Origin: a virus
Reading direction: 5' to 3' (one strand)
Virus record (IMG/VR): IMGVR_UViG_3300036668_000307
Span: 1 to 42,877 of that record
DNA length: 42,877 nucleotides
The notes under the pieces are model-generated. The model was not told the origin of the DNA and searched no databases. It was given only the letters and a program-made list of their open reading frames with translations. The translations under genes were made by a program, and so were the position numbers. Position 1 is the first letter of the stretch. Each line of letters begins with the position of its first letter. This document shows, piece by piece, positions 36,579-42,877 of the stretch.

Positions 36579-38171
36579 ATGGCAGGATTCGTCGAAAGAA
36601 ATGGACCACTAAGCACAGGAAAAAGACCCTTTGTATTAAGTGATACGCTAAAGAAATTATCTTCTTTTGGTATGTATTATGACGACTTAGTACTTAGACA
36701 ATCACAGGCAATTGGCCCACTTGAAGATGCATATGGATATGGAGCAATGAATCCATTAGGTATGGATAGTGATGATATGTACGGCGCTTTTGCTGCACTT
36801 TCAATGGCAGACACTACCATGCGAAAAAACGTTCCGTTTTTTGATCAACAATATCGTGGTAAACGAGAAGAACTTAGAAAATTTGCACAGCATGATGAAA
36901 TAGAAGACATCTTAGATATCTTATGTGATGAATCAATAGTATATGACAATAAAAATTTCATGGCTAACCCTGAGATTATAGGTATGGAAGTTTCTGAAGA
37001 AGTTCAGAAATATTTAAATAAATCATACCGTGACATTTATCAGTATTTTGGGTTTAACATGGACCAATCCGCGTGGTTCTTTTACAGAAAATGGTTAATT
37101 GATGGATATCTTTCTTTTGAAATTATTTATAATCCAGAAATGACACAAATTATTGGATTTAAGGAAATTGATCCAATAACATTAGTTCCCGGATATAACC
37201 ACGAGGATGGTAAAAAAATATGGATTCAATTTAAAGACGATCCAATTAAAGAAAGAAAGTTATATGATTCTCAAATTGTATACATATCATATTCTTCTAT
37301 TACAACAGCATCTAGAGTTTCTTACGTTGAAAGATTAGTAAGGTCATTTAACTTAATGAGAATAATGGAACATACTAGAGTTATTTGGGCTGTTACAAAC
37401 TCATCATACCGAATGAAGTTTATTATTCCAGTTGGAGGTAAATCAAAGACTAGAGCAAAACAATCTCTTTCTCAATTAATGGGTAACTATAAAGAAGTTG
37501 TAGATTTTGATTGGGACAGTGCATCTCTGACAACAAACGGTAAACCAATGTTACAATTCAATAAAGAATATTGGTTGCCTAGTAAGGACGGTGAGCAACC
37601 TGAAATTGAAACTTTAGGAGGCGAAGGCCCTGAGTTATCCGATACTGAATCTCTAAAATACTTCTCAGATAAATTAAAATCAGTTTCTAAAATTCCATAC
37701 TCTAGATTTATGTATGAAGATGGTGGTGGAGATTTTGCAATGGAAGCTGATGGAATGATTAGAGATGAAATTAAATTTGCTAAATTTATAACTAGACTTA
37801 GAAGTTCTTTTCAAGAAATATTAGTTAAACCTCTTTGGCTTCAAATGTGTCTTAAATATCCTGAATTCAAAGAAGATGCTGGATTTAGAACTCAAATCGC
37901 TCTTCAATTTAATGAAGAAAATATGTTTGCTGAATTAAAGCAAATGGAAATAATGGTAAAAAGACTTGATTTCATAGGTACTATGAAAGATTCATTAGTT
38001 AAAATAGATCCATTAACAATGGAAGAAACTCCATATTTTGACATGGACTTCTTAGTTGATAGATATATGAAACTTTCACCTGATGATAAAGCAGCAAACG
38101 AAGCCTACAAGTCAAGAGCCAAGGCAAGGGAAGCAGCTGAACCTGCAGAAGAAGATCCTTTAGCAATTTAA
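36579..38171 (+). CDS. 20: Portal protein gp20
   Basis: 530 residues (T4 gp20 524). Clear T4-type portal landmarks: FDQQYRGKREELRKFAQHDEIEDILDIL..DESIVYD (clip/wing start), GFNMDQSAWFFYRKWLIDGYLSFEIIY, VRSFNLMRIMEHTRVIWAVTNSSYRMKFIIPVG, DFDWDSASLTTNGKPMLQFNKEYWLPSKDGE, IETLGGEGPELSDTESLKYFSDKLKSVSKIPYSRF. The dodecameric portal is the DNA entry/exit channel and head assembly initiator. Downstream are the core, protease/scaffold and capsid genes in T4 order. It is intact, with no intein. Confidence 0.95.
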   Translation: MAGFVERNGPLSTGKRPFVLSDTLKKLSSFGMYYDDLVLRQSQAIGPLEDAYGYGAMNPLGMDSDDMYGAFAALSMADTTMRKNVPFFDQQYRGKREELRKFAQHDEIEDILDILCDESIVYDNKNFMANPEIIGMEVSEEVQKYLNKSYRDIYQYFGFNMDQSAWFFYRKWLIDGYLSFEIIYNPEMTQIIGFKEIDPITLVPGYNHEDGKKIWIQFKDDPIKERKLYDSQIVYISYSSITTASRVSYVERLVRSFNLMRIMEHTRVIWAVTNSSYRMKFIIPVGGKSKTRAKQSLSQLMGNYKEVVDFDWDSASLTTNGKPMLQFNKEYWLPSKDGEQPEIETLGGEGPELSDTESLKYFSDKLKSVSKIPYSRFMYEDGGGDFAMEADGMIRDEIKFAKFITRLRSSFQEILVKPLWLQMCLKYPEFKEDAGFRTQIALQFNEENMFAELKQMEIMVKRLDFIGTMKDSLVKIDPLTMEETPYFDMDFLVDRYMKLSPDDKAANEAYKSRAKAREAAEPAEEDPLAI

Positions 38172-38185
38172 AAAGACAAAAAAAA

Positions 38186-38548
38186 ATGAAAACAATTAAG
38201 ACATTTGAACAATTTATAAATTCATCTTATATTAAAATAGACGAGGCAGCTATTGATGCCGGTGGTGATTCACGTGTTGTAGTAGACGATGTTTCTTTAG
38301 ATTCAGGTGAAGAAATTAAATCCACTGAAATTCTAGGTGTAATTCTTTCATCTAAAACAGAAAAAGAATTTAAGGAATACTTTTATAAGGAGTATGGTAA
38401 CACTGCATTTACTGAAGAAGATATTTTTGCTTTAGTTAAATTTTATAACGATTATACAGCTGAAGTTAATCAAGCAGAAACTGACGCTGAAGAAAAGAAG
38501 AAAGAAGAAGAGGAAGGTGGCACTGAAGACCCACTAGCAGGCATCTAA
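38186..38548 (+). CDS. 67: gp67-like prohead core protein with capsid-targeting motif
   Basis: 120 residues, highly acidic, with a C-terminal Glu/Lys-rich tail (EKKKEEEEGGTEDPLAGI) like T4 gp67/68 core proteins. It occupies the T4 position between the portal and protease genes. The N-terminus MKTIKTFEQFINSSYIKIDEA is the clearest copy of the motif in this window and carries an I-x-E|A site (KIDE then AAID) suited to gp21-type cleavage. The last residues DPLAGI echo the portal's end (DPLAI), perhaps a shared interaction tail. The function is inferred from position and composition, not from strong sequence identity. Confidence 0.7.
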   Translation: MKTIKTFEQFINSSYIKIDEAAIDAGGDSRVVVDDVSLDSGEEIKSTEILGVILSSKTEKEFKEYFYKEYGNTAFTEEDIFALVKFYNDYTAEVNQAETDAEEKKKEEEEGGTEDPLAGI

Positions 38549-38581
38549 TTTTAATTTTTTAAATATTATAAAAATTAGTAT

Positions 38582-38590
38582 GATATATAA
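38582..38590 (+). promoter_or_regulatory. Late-like promoter GATATATAA before protease gene
   Basis: TATGATATATAATAGAAA, 27 bp before the start at 38617. Confidence 0.65.
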
Positions 38591-38616
38591 TAGAAATATA
38601 ATAAAATAATAAAATT

Positions 38617-40533
38617 ATGACTAACAACTTACTGATCCTAGAAAGATCATCTACAGAATTAGCGTTTAAACAGGAAGGTGGAACCTACGTTCTAGAAGGT
38701 ATCTTTGGAGAAATCGATAAGAAAAATCGTAATAACCGAATTTATACTGAATCTGAATATTTACCACAAATTCAGGCATTACAAGATAAAATTAAATCAT
38801 CTAAACTACTAGGTGAATTAGATCACCCTCAGACATTTGACGTATCTTTAAAGAATGTATCACATATTATTGAAGAATTAATATATGATTCAACTACAAA
38901 ACAAGTCAAGGGTAGAATCAGATTATTAGATACCGATGCAGGTCGACAAGCAAAGGCATTAGTGGATGCTGGAGTACCTCTACAAATATCAAGCAGAGCT
39001 GCCGGAGCTGTTGAATCAAATGGACAAGTAAAAATCAAACAATTATTTACATACGATTTAGTAGCTGATCCAGGATTTGAAAACGCTGAACTAAAAAGAG
39101 TTAATGAATCTTATGGATTTGTTAATGAAGGAAACGACCTATTTATTTACGAGATAAATAATAAAGATAATAACAAACAAACAATCGAAAACATAAACGA
39201 AACAAAAATGGCAGAGTCTAAATTTATTACGGTTGAGGATTTCAACAACTACTCTAAATATCTTTCTGATGAAATGAAAACTATCAAAGAAAGTATGAAT
39301 TTATTAACATCAACTGATGAAAACACTTCTCAATTAGAAAAGATTAAAGAATATACTAATTATTTAGCTGAAAAACTAGAGAATTCAATAGCATACTCTG
39401 AGTATTCGACTAAAAAAACAGATGAAAGTATTCAATATACTGTGCATCTTGCAGAAAAACTAGATAAAGGTATTCAATATTCTGAACATATTGCAGAAAG
39501 TGTTGATTCTATTAGAAATTACACTAATTATTTAGCAGAATCATACAATGAAGGAACTACTTCACATGATAACTTAATTAAGTATACTGAGTATTTAAGA
39601 GAAAATCTAGAAAAAGTAACAGAATACGCTGAATATGTTGCAGAAACAGTAAACACTAACTTATTATTAGAAGACGGAGCTGGAATTCCAGCAGAAGACT
39701 TAAAAGACGAAACTAAAGACGTTACTGTAAAAACAGTTGATGCTGATGACAATGTAATTGACAGTAAAGTTAAAGATGTTGAAGCTGATTTAGATCTTAA
39801 AGGAACTGGAGACGCTGCCGGGATTGAAATAGTAGAAGGTGCAGCTGGAATACCAGCAGAGGACTTAAAGGACGAAACTAAAGATGTAACAGTAAAAACA
39901 GTTGATGCTGATGGCAATGTAATTGACAGTACGGTTGAAGATGTTGAAGATGATTTAGATCTTAAAGGAACTGGAGACGCTGCCGGAAAAACAGTAGACG
40001 CAATGGAAGCTTACAAAAATTCAATTACTTCTAAATTAGAAGCTTTAGTTGAAAAGGTTAACGCTAAAAAAACAGATAATCCTTCTTTCTTTAAATTTAT
40101 TAATGAAGAAAAAATAAATGAATTTAATGCTTTATCAAATGAAGATAAAACTAAAGTTACATCTGCAGTTGAAGGTAAGGGTTATCTAACAGAAGGTCAA
40201 ATTTTATCATTATGGTCAAATTCATTAATGGGAGCTGTAATTACAGAAAATACACCAAATGTAATTGCAATGATGCCAACTGAATATCATGATACATGGA
40301 CTAGATTATCTGAAAGTAAGAAAAGTCAAATTATGGCTCAATCAAGAATGGCTAAATTAGAAACATCATATCAGGTTGCAAACTTCTGGCAAACAAGAGA
40401 TCTTAGAGAAACTTCACCAATCATGGAAAAAATAACAATGATTAATGAATCTACAAAGATCGAAGAAGTAAAGACAATAGGTTACGATTTGTCAGATATT
40501 ACTGCTCAAATAGCAAAAAAATTCAAAAAATAA
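38617..40533 (+). CDS. 21: Prohead protease (gp21) fused to scaffold (gp22-like)
   Basis: 638 residues. Residues 1 to about 175 are a herpes/T4-type prohead serine protease: VLEGIFGEIDKKNRNNRIYT, the catalytic His in LLGELDHPQTFD (T4 GELNHP), the catalytic Ser in LQISSRAAGAV (T4 GVSSRGLGS) and DLVADPGFENAEL. The remainder is scaffold-like: repeats around Y-x-x-YLAE (KEYTNYLAEKLE, NYTNYLAESY, KYTEYLRENLE, EYAEYVAET), an acidic tandem repeat (39679-39986) and a helical C-terminus ending DITAQIAKKFKK, like the basic tails that touch capsid protein. In T4 these are separate genes 21 and 22. An internal ATG at 39208 may make the scaffold alone. Confidence 0.88.
   Translation: MTNNLLILERSSTELAFKQEGGTYVLEGIFGEIDKKNRNNRIYTESEYLPQIQALQDKIKSSKLLGELDHPQTFDVSLKNVSHIIEELIYDSTTKQVKGRIRLLDTDAGRQAKALVDAGVPLQISSRAAGAVESNGQVKIKQLFTYDLVADPGFENAELKRVNESYGFVNEGNDLFIYEINNKDNNKQTIENINETKMAESKFITVEDFNNYSKYLSDEMKTIKESMNLLTSTDENTSQLEKIKEYTNYLAEKLENSIAYSEYSTKKTDESIQYTVHLAEKLDKGIQYSEHIAESVDSIRNYTNYLAESYNEGTTSHDNLIKYTEYLRENLEKVTEYAEYVAETVNTNLLLEDGAGIPAEDLKDETKDVTVKTVDADDNVIDSKVKDVEADLDLKGTGDAAGIEIVEGAAGIPAEDLKDETKDVTVKTVDADGNVIDSTVEDVEDDLDLKGTGDAAGKTVDAMEAYKNSITSKLEALVEKVNAKKTDNPSFFKFINEEKINEFNALSNEDKTKVTSAVEGKGYLTEGQILSLWSNSLMGAVITENTPNVIAMMPTEYHDTWTRLSESKKSQIMAQSRMAKLETSYQVANFWQTRDLRETSPIMEKITMINESTKIEEVKTIGYDLSDITAQIAKKFKK
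39208..40533 (+). CDS. Candidate internally initiated scaffold protein (gp22-like)
   Basis: An in-frame ATG at codon 198 begins MAESKFITVEDFNNYSKYL right after a Asn/Lys/Glu-rich linker (IYEINNKDNNKQTIENINETK). The local sequence AAACAAAAATGGCA is nearly identical to the start of the capsid gene (AAACAAAAATGGCA at 40672-40685). The protein would be 441 residues with only the coiled, repeat-rich scaffold part, analogous to lambda Nu3 inside the C protease gene. No separate gp22 gene is present between the protease and capsid genes, which supports this. Confidence 0.6.
   Translation: MAESKFITVEDFNNYSKYLSDEMKTIKESMNLLTSTDENTSQLEKIKEYTNYLAEKLENSIAYSEYSTKKTDESIQYTVHLAEKLDKGIQYSEHIAESVDSIRNYTNYLAESYNEGTTSHDNLIKYTEYLRENLEKVTEYAEYVAETVNTNLLLEDGAGIPAEDLKDETKDVTVKTVDADDNVIDSKVKDVEADLDLKGTGDAAGIEIVEGAAGIPAEDLKDETKDVTVKTVDADGNVIDSTVEDVEDDLDLKGTGDAAGKTVDAMEAYKNSITSKLEALVEKVNAKKTDNPSFFKFINEEKINEFNALSNEDKTKVTSAVEGKGYLTEGQILSLWSNSLMGAVITENTPNVIAMMPTEYHDTWTRLSESKKSQIMAQSRMAKLETSYQVANFWQTRDLRETSPIMEKITMINESTKIEEVKTIGYDLSDITAQIAKKFKK
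39679..39986 (+). repeat. 143-bp tandem repeat inside scaffold region
   Basis: Copies 39679-39821 and 39844-39986, offset 165 bp (55 codons). They encode two similar acidic units beginning AGIPAEDLKDETKDVTVKTV and ending DLDLKGTGDAAG. Several silent and missense differences show this duplication is older than that at 4955-5676. Confidence 0.93.
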
Positions 40534-40564
40534 AAATATATCACAATATTATCAAATAATTAAA

Positions 40565-40573
40565 GATATATAA
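40565..40573 (+). promoter_or_regulatory. Late-like promoter GATATATAA of capsid gene
   Basis: AAAGATATATAATAAAA begins a leader of about 105 nt before gene 23. The leader has a possible TTCGAT (40588)/ATCGAA (40625) stem and no ORF; a long leader may stabilise this very abundant mRNA. Confidence 0.65.
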
Positions 40574-40679
40574 TAAAACAAAACATATTCGATGCACAGT
40601 TAAGAAGCAAAAAACTGAAATTATATCGAAAACTCGTAAACACGAAACTTAAACCATTAAAAAATAAATTAAAACAAAA

Positions 40680-42137
40680 ATGGCAAATTTAATTAATGAA
40701 TCAGAAATCAGAGCAACATGGTCTCCGATTATTGAATCAGCAACAGGAATCAATGACGCTAGCAAATTAGCTTGGATGTCAGAGTACTGTCATAATCACA
40801 AATTATATGAGGATGCTTCTACTATGTCTTTAGGGACAGCAGGAAATATCTTTGGTATGGGTGCAACTGTTTTACCTTCTGGAATCACTAACGGTGTTTC
40901 TACTGTAAACGGTTCTGGAGACAAGTCTCCTTCCCTATTACCTTTAGCAATGCAAGTTGCTGCACAAACTATCGGTCTTGATTTAGTACCTGTAGTTCCT
41001 ATGGCTGGACCAATGGGATTACTATCTTACTTAGACTTTGTATATGAAGGTGGTAAAATTGCAGGATCAACTACTCCAACTTACATTAAAGGTTCTGAGG
41101 CACTTTTAGGTACTGACGATATTGATGCTGTATCTGGAACTAACGGTGATTATGTATTCATCGGATCATCTAGAATTGATGGTAAATCAATTTTTAAAGT
41201 TGGAACTATTGATGCAACAAACACAAATATAGCAGGTGACTTAGAAGACTATGCAACAGGTGCTGGTGTAACTGTTGAATTAGTAAAGGCTTTAGAAGAT
41301 CACGTTAAAGGATTCGTTGCAGCTGATGAGAATGGAAATCCTTTCTCTAGAGAAGCTGGAGAACAAACTCCTGACAAAATCATGGGTCTTTCATTACACT
41401 CTAAGACTGTTTCAGCTGAAACGTTTCAAGTTGCTGCTGCAGTTACAAGAGAGCAAGTTCAAGATCTTAAGCAATTCGGGGTTGACGCCGTTGCTCAAGT
41501 AGAAGCTGTTTTAACTAACGAATTAACACAAGGTATTAACCAATACATCTTAGGTAGAATTAGAAAATTAGGTACTGATAACGTAACCGCTGCATTTACA
41601 GTAAATGGTTTCGATTTAACATTGCCTGCTGCTAGTGCTTTAGGTGGTGGTGGTGAAACTTTACCATCAATCCACAGAAGAATCTTATCACAAATTCTTG
41701 CAGCTGCTAACTTAATTGCTAACAGAGGTAGAAGAGGTGCTGGTAACTTCGCAGTATGTGGACCACAAACTGCAACTGTTTTACAATCAATCTCTGGATT
41801 TGTTGCAAACCCTATGGCTAATACTTTCGCACAAGCTGCTGGAGCAATTTACCCTTTAGGATCTGTTGCTGGAATCAATGTGTATACTGACCCAACTATG
41901 GAATGGGGAGATTATTCTATCGCAGTTGGTAGAAAAGGTGATGGTAACGGACCAGGTATTGTTTTTATGCCATACTTAATGGCTGAATCAGTGCAAACTA
42001 TAGCTGAAGGAACTATGGCTCCTAAAGTTGCTATCAAATCTAGATTCGCTCTAGTTGATGCAGGTTTTCACCCAGAAACACAATATGTTAAATTTAACGT
42101 TAAAGGTTCATTCACTAACCTATTAACACTTTCATAA
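40680..42137 (+). CDS. 23: Major capsid protein gp23
   Basis: 485 residues (T4 gp23 521). T4-type landmarks: LPLAMQVAAQTIGLDLVPVVPMAGPMGLLSYLDFVYEGGK, SLHSKTVSAETFQVAAAVTREQVQDLKQFGVDAVAQVEAVLTNEL, LGRIRKLGTDN, FAVCGPQTATVLQSISGF and INVYTDPTMEWGDYSIAVGRKGDG. An N-terminal propeptide is likely: KLYE44|DAST matches the L/I-x-E cleavage rule of gp21 proteases. Codon use in this gene (more GCT, GGT, ATC and AAC than the neighbours) fits high expression. Gene order portal-core-protease/scaffold-capsid matches T4. A terminator follows. Confidence 0.96.
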   Translation: MANLINESEIRATWSPIIESATGINDASKLAWMSEYCHNHKLYEDASTMSLGTAGNIFGMGATVLPSGITNGVSTVNGSGDKSPSLLPLAMQVAAQTIGLDLVPVVPMAGPMGLLSYLDFVYEGGKIAGSTTPTYIKGSEALLGTDDIDAVSGTNGDYVFIGSSRIDGKSIFKVGTIDATNTNIAGDLEDYATGAGVTVELVKALEDHVKGFVAADENGNPFSREAGEQTPDKIMGLSLHSKTVSAETFQVAAAVTREQVQDLKQFGVDAVAQVEAVLTNELTQGINQYILGRIRKLGTDNVTAAFTVNGFDLTLPAASALGGGGETLPSIHRRILSQILAAANLIANRGRRGAGNFAVCGPQTATVLQSISGFVANPMANTFAQAAGAIYPLGSVAGINVYTDPTMEWGDYSIAVGRKGDGNGPGIVFMPYLMAESVQTIAEGTMAPKVAIKSRFALVDAGFHPETQYVKFNVKGSFTNLLTLS

Positions 42138-42162
42138 TACTTAAAATTAACATTTTAATATT

Positions 42163-42192
42163 AAAAGGAACTGAGAAATCAGTTCCTTTTTT
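42163..42192 (+). terminator. Rho-independent terminator after gene 23
   Basis: AAAGGAACTGA - GAAA - TCAGTTCCTTT stem with T run. Confidence 0.92.
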
Positions 42193-42229
42193 CGTTGATA
42201 TATATGTTATATAAAAAAATATCTACTTT

Positions 42230-42877
42230 ATGAAAAATCATCAAACATTTGATAATTGGTATAATAAAACAATTAATGAAAATGAGGTTGTTATTGAAAA
42301 TCCAATAAAACCAACTCAAACAACAAAAATAGATACAGACATGTCCATGGATGTAGACGCTATTATAAATTCACTAGAGACACTAGCAAATGAATTAACT
42401 GAAGAAATAGAGTCAATTGATTTTAATTCTATTTTTGAAGAAACTAATAGTGTTGTAGATTTTGTGTTTAGGGCACCTAAGGCCAGAGCAGCACAAAAGA
42501 AAGTTAATACTCTTTTATTAAAGGTTGCTAATTTAGATGCTGCAGCATCCGCTGCTACCGATTCCGAAATGAAGAAAAAAATAGCAACTAAAGTTACTAC
42601 ACTTAAAGCACAGGCAGACGACGTCCAAACCGCAGTTACCGATAAATTTAAGTCATATTCTGATATTGTACAAAAGGCACTAAACTCAGAAAAAATAAAA
42701 GGAAAACTTGCTGTTATAAAAACTGCGATGGGGGATAGCAGTAATGATAAAGGAGACCTTAAGTCACAGGCTTCTAAATTAGTAGTTAGATTAAAAAAAG
42801 AAGAGGCAGCCCTTTCGGATGCTGCGCCTTCAGATGAAGACAAGCAAAAATTAAAAGATGATGCGGAAGCTAAAGCC
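42230..42877 (+). CDS. Putative capsid-targeted head protein, 3'-truncated by window edge
   Basis: 216 codons are open to the end of the window. The N-terminus MKNHQTFDNWYNKTINENEVV is a variant of the head-protein motif with an I-x-E site (TINE). The rest is Ala/Lys/Asp/Glu-rich and helical (RAAQKKVNTLLLKVANLDAAASAATDSEMKKKIATKV; KDDAEAKA), consistent with a coiled core or internal protein. It starts 38 nt after the capsid gene's terminator with a GATATATATG-like element at 42197, so it is probably a separate late transcript. Confidence 0.75.
   Translation, partial: MKNHQTFDNWYNKTINENEVVIENPIKPTQTTKIDTDMSMDVDAIINSLETLANELTEEIESIDFNSIFEETNSVVDFVFRAPKARAAQKKVNTLLLKVANLDAAASAATDSEMKKKIATKVTTLKAQADDVQTAVTDKFKSYSDIVQKALNSEKIKGKLAVIKTAMGDSSNDKGDLKSQASKLVVRLKKEEAALSDAAPSDEDKQKLKDDAEAKA

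Noticed and set aside
39528-39917. 129-codon minus-strand ORF with repeats
   Set aside because: It is the shadow of the scaffold repeat on the plus strand.
42316-42843. 175-codon minus-strand ORF
   Set aside because: It is antisense to the Ala/Lys/Asp-rich head-protein gene 42230-42877, which has a plausible start, promoter and motif; the reverse product is low-complexity Ser/Ala/Phe.

Overview
The window is one contiguous piece of an AT-rich, strictly plus-strand genome of a contractile-tailed phage distantly related to T4. It carries the T4 replication and recombination core (family B DNA polymerase gp43, sliding clamp gp45, UvsX recombinase, gp41-type helicase, gp47/gp46 nuclease-ATPase, NrdA/NrdB, dUTPase). 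It also carries a T4-type late block (gp15-like tail completion protein, gp55-like late sigma factor, gp4-like head completion nuclease, gp20 portal, gp67-like core protein, gp21-like protease fused to a scaffold, gp23 capsid). Starts lack a Shine-Dalgarno sequence and are preceded by A-rich leaders (for example AAACAAAAATGG), which would suit a Bacteroidetes host; that host call is an inference only.

The outstanding property is that six genes are 'fractured'. Each is cut into two ORFs. The 5' ORF ends in the N-terminal part of an intein, the 3' ORF starts with the C-terminal part (ending HN before Ser, Thr or Cys), and a free-standing homing-endonuclease gene sits between them. The six are a KxDG nucleotidyltransferase (508-3012), nrdA (14706-17759), gene 43 (19189-22103), uvsX (22287-24810), gene 41 (25240-28434) and gene 46 (29997-33304). 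Functional proteins therefore need trans-splicing. All six insertion points fall in a catalytic or nucleotide/DNA-binding motif. Five endonucleases are Vsr-like with an E-x-(N/D)-G-x-x-WH core, and the nrdA one is HNH. This matches the 'fractured gene' arrangement known from marine metagenomes (Dassa and colleagues, 2009), but here it is found six times within about 33 kb of one genome. Gene 43 also has a second, intein-free break, so the polymerase comes from three ORFs.

Layout. 1-6630: packaged-protein candidates, namely a partial gene, the fractured nucleotidyltransferase, a ligase-like/NMNAT-like fusion, and two proteins carrying repeated copies of a short motif resembling the T4 capsid targeting sequence. 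6651-11052: accessory genes (DUF2828/Ro60-like vWA protein followed by a structured non-coding stretch, small ORFs, a putative GT-B glycosyltransferase, dUTPase). 11119-22103: polymerase fragments wrapped around a 14-bp tandem array, nrdB, an HNH gene, fractured nrdA, a head-protein-like gene and the clamp. 22287-33304: uvsX, 41, 47 and 46. 33335-42877: late virion genes ending in a partial head-protein-like gene.

Two promoter classes can be read by eye. One is (A/G)TGAAAC, 17 bp, then TATAAT-like, before replication and accessory genes. The other is a T4-late-like GATATATAA element before virion genes. The late-like element also lies in the loop of perfect or near-perfect inverted repeats that sequester the start codon of four homing-endonuclease genes, the regulatory layout known for T4 I-TevI and mobE.
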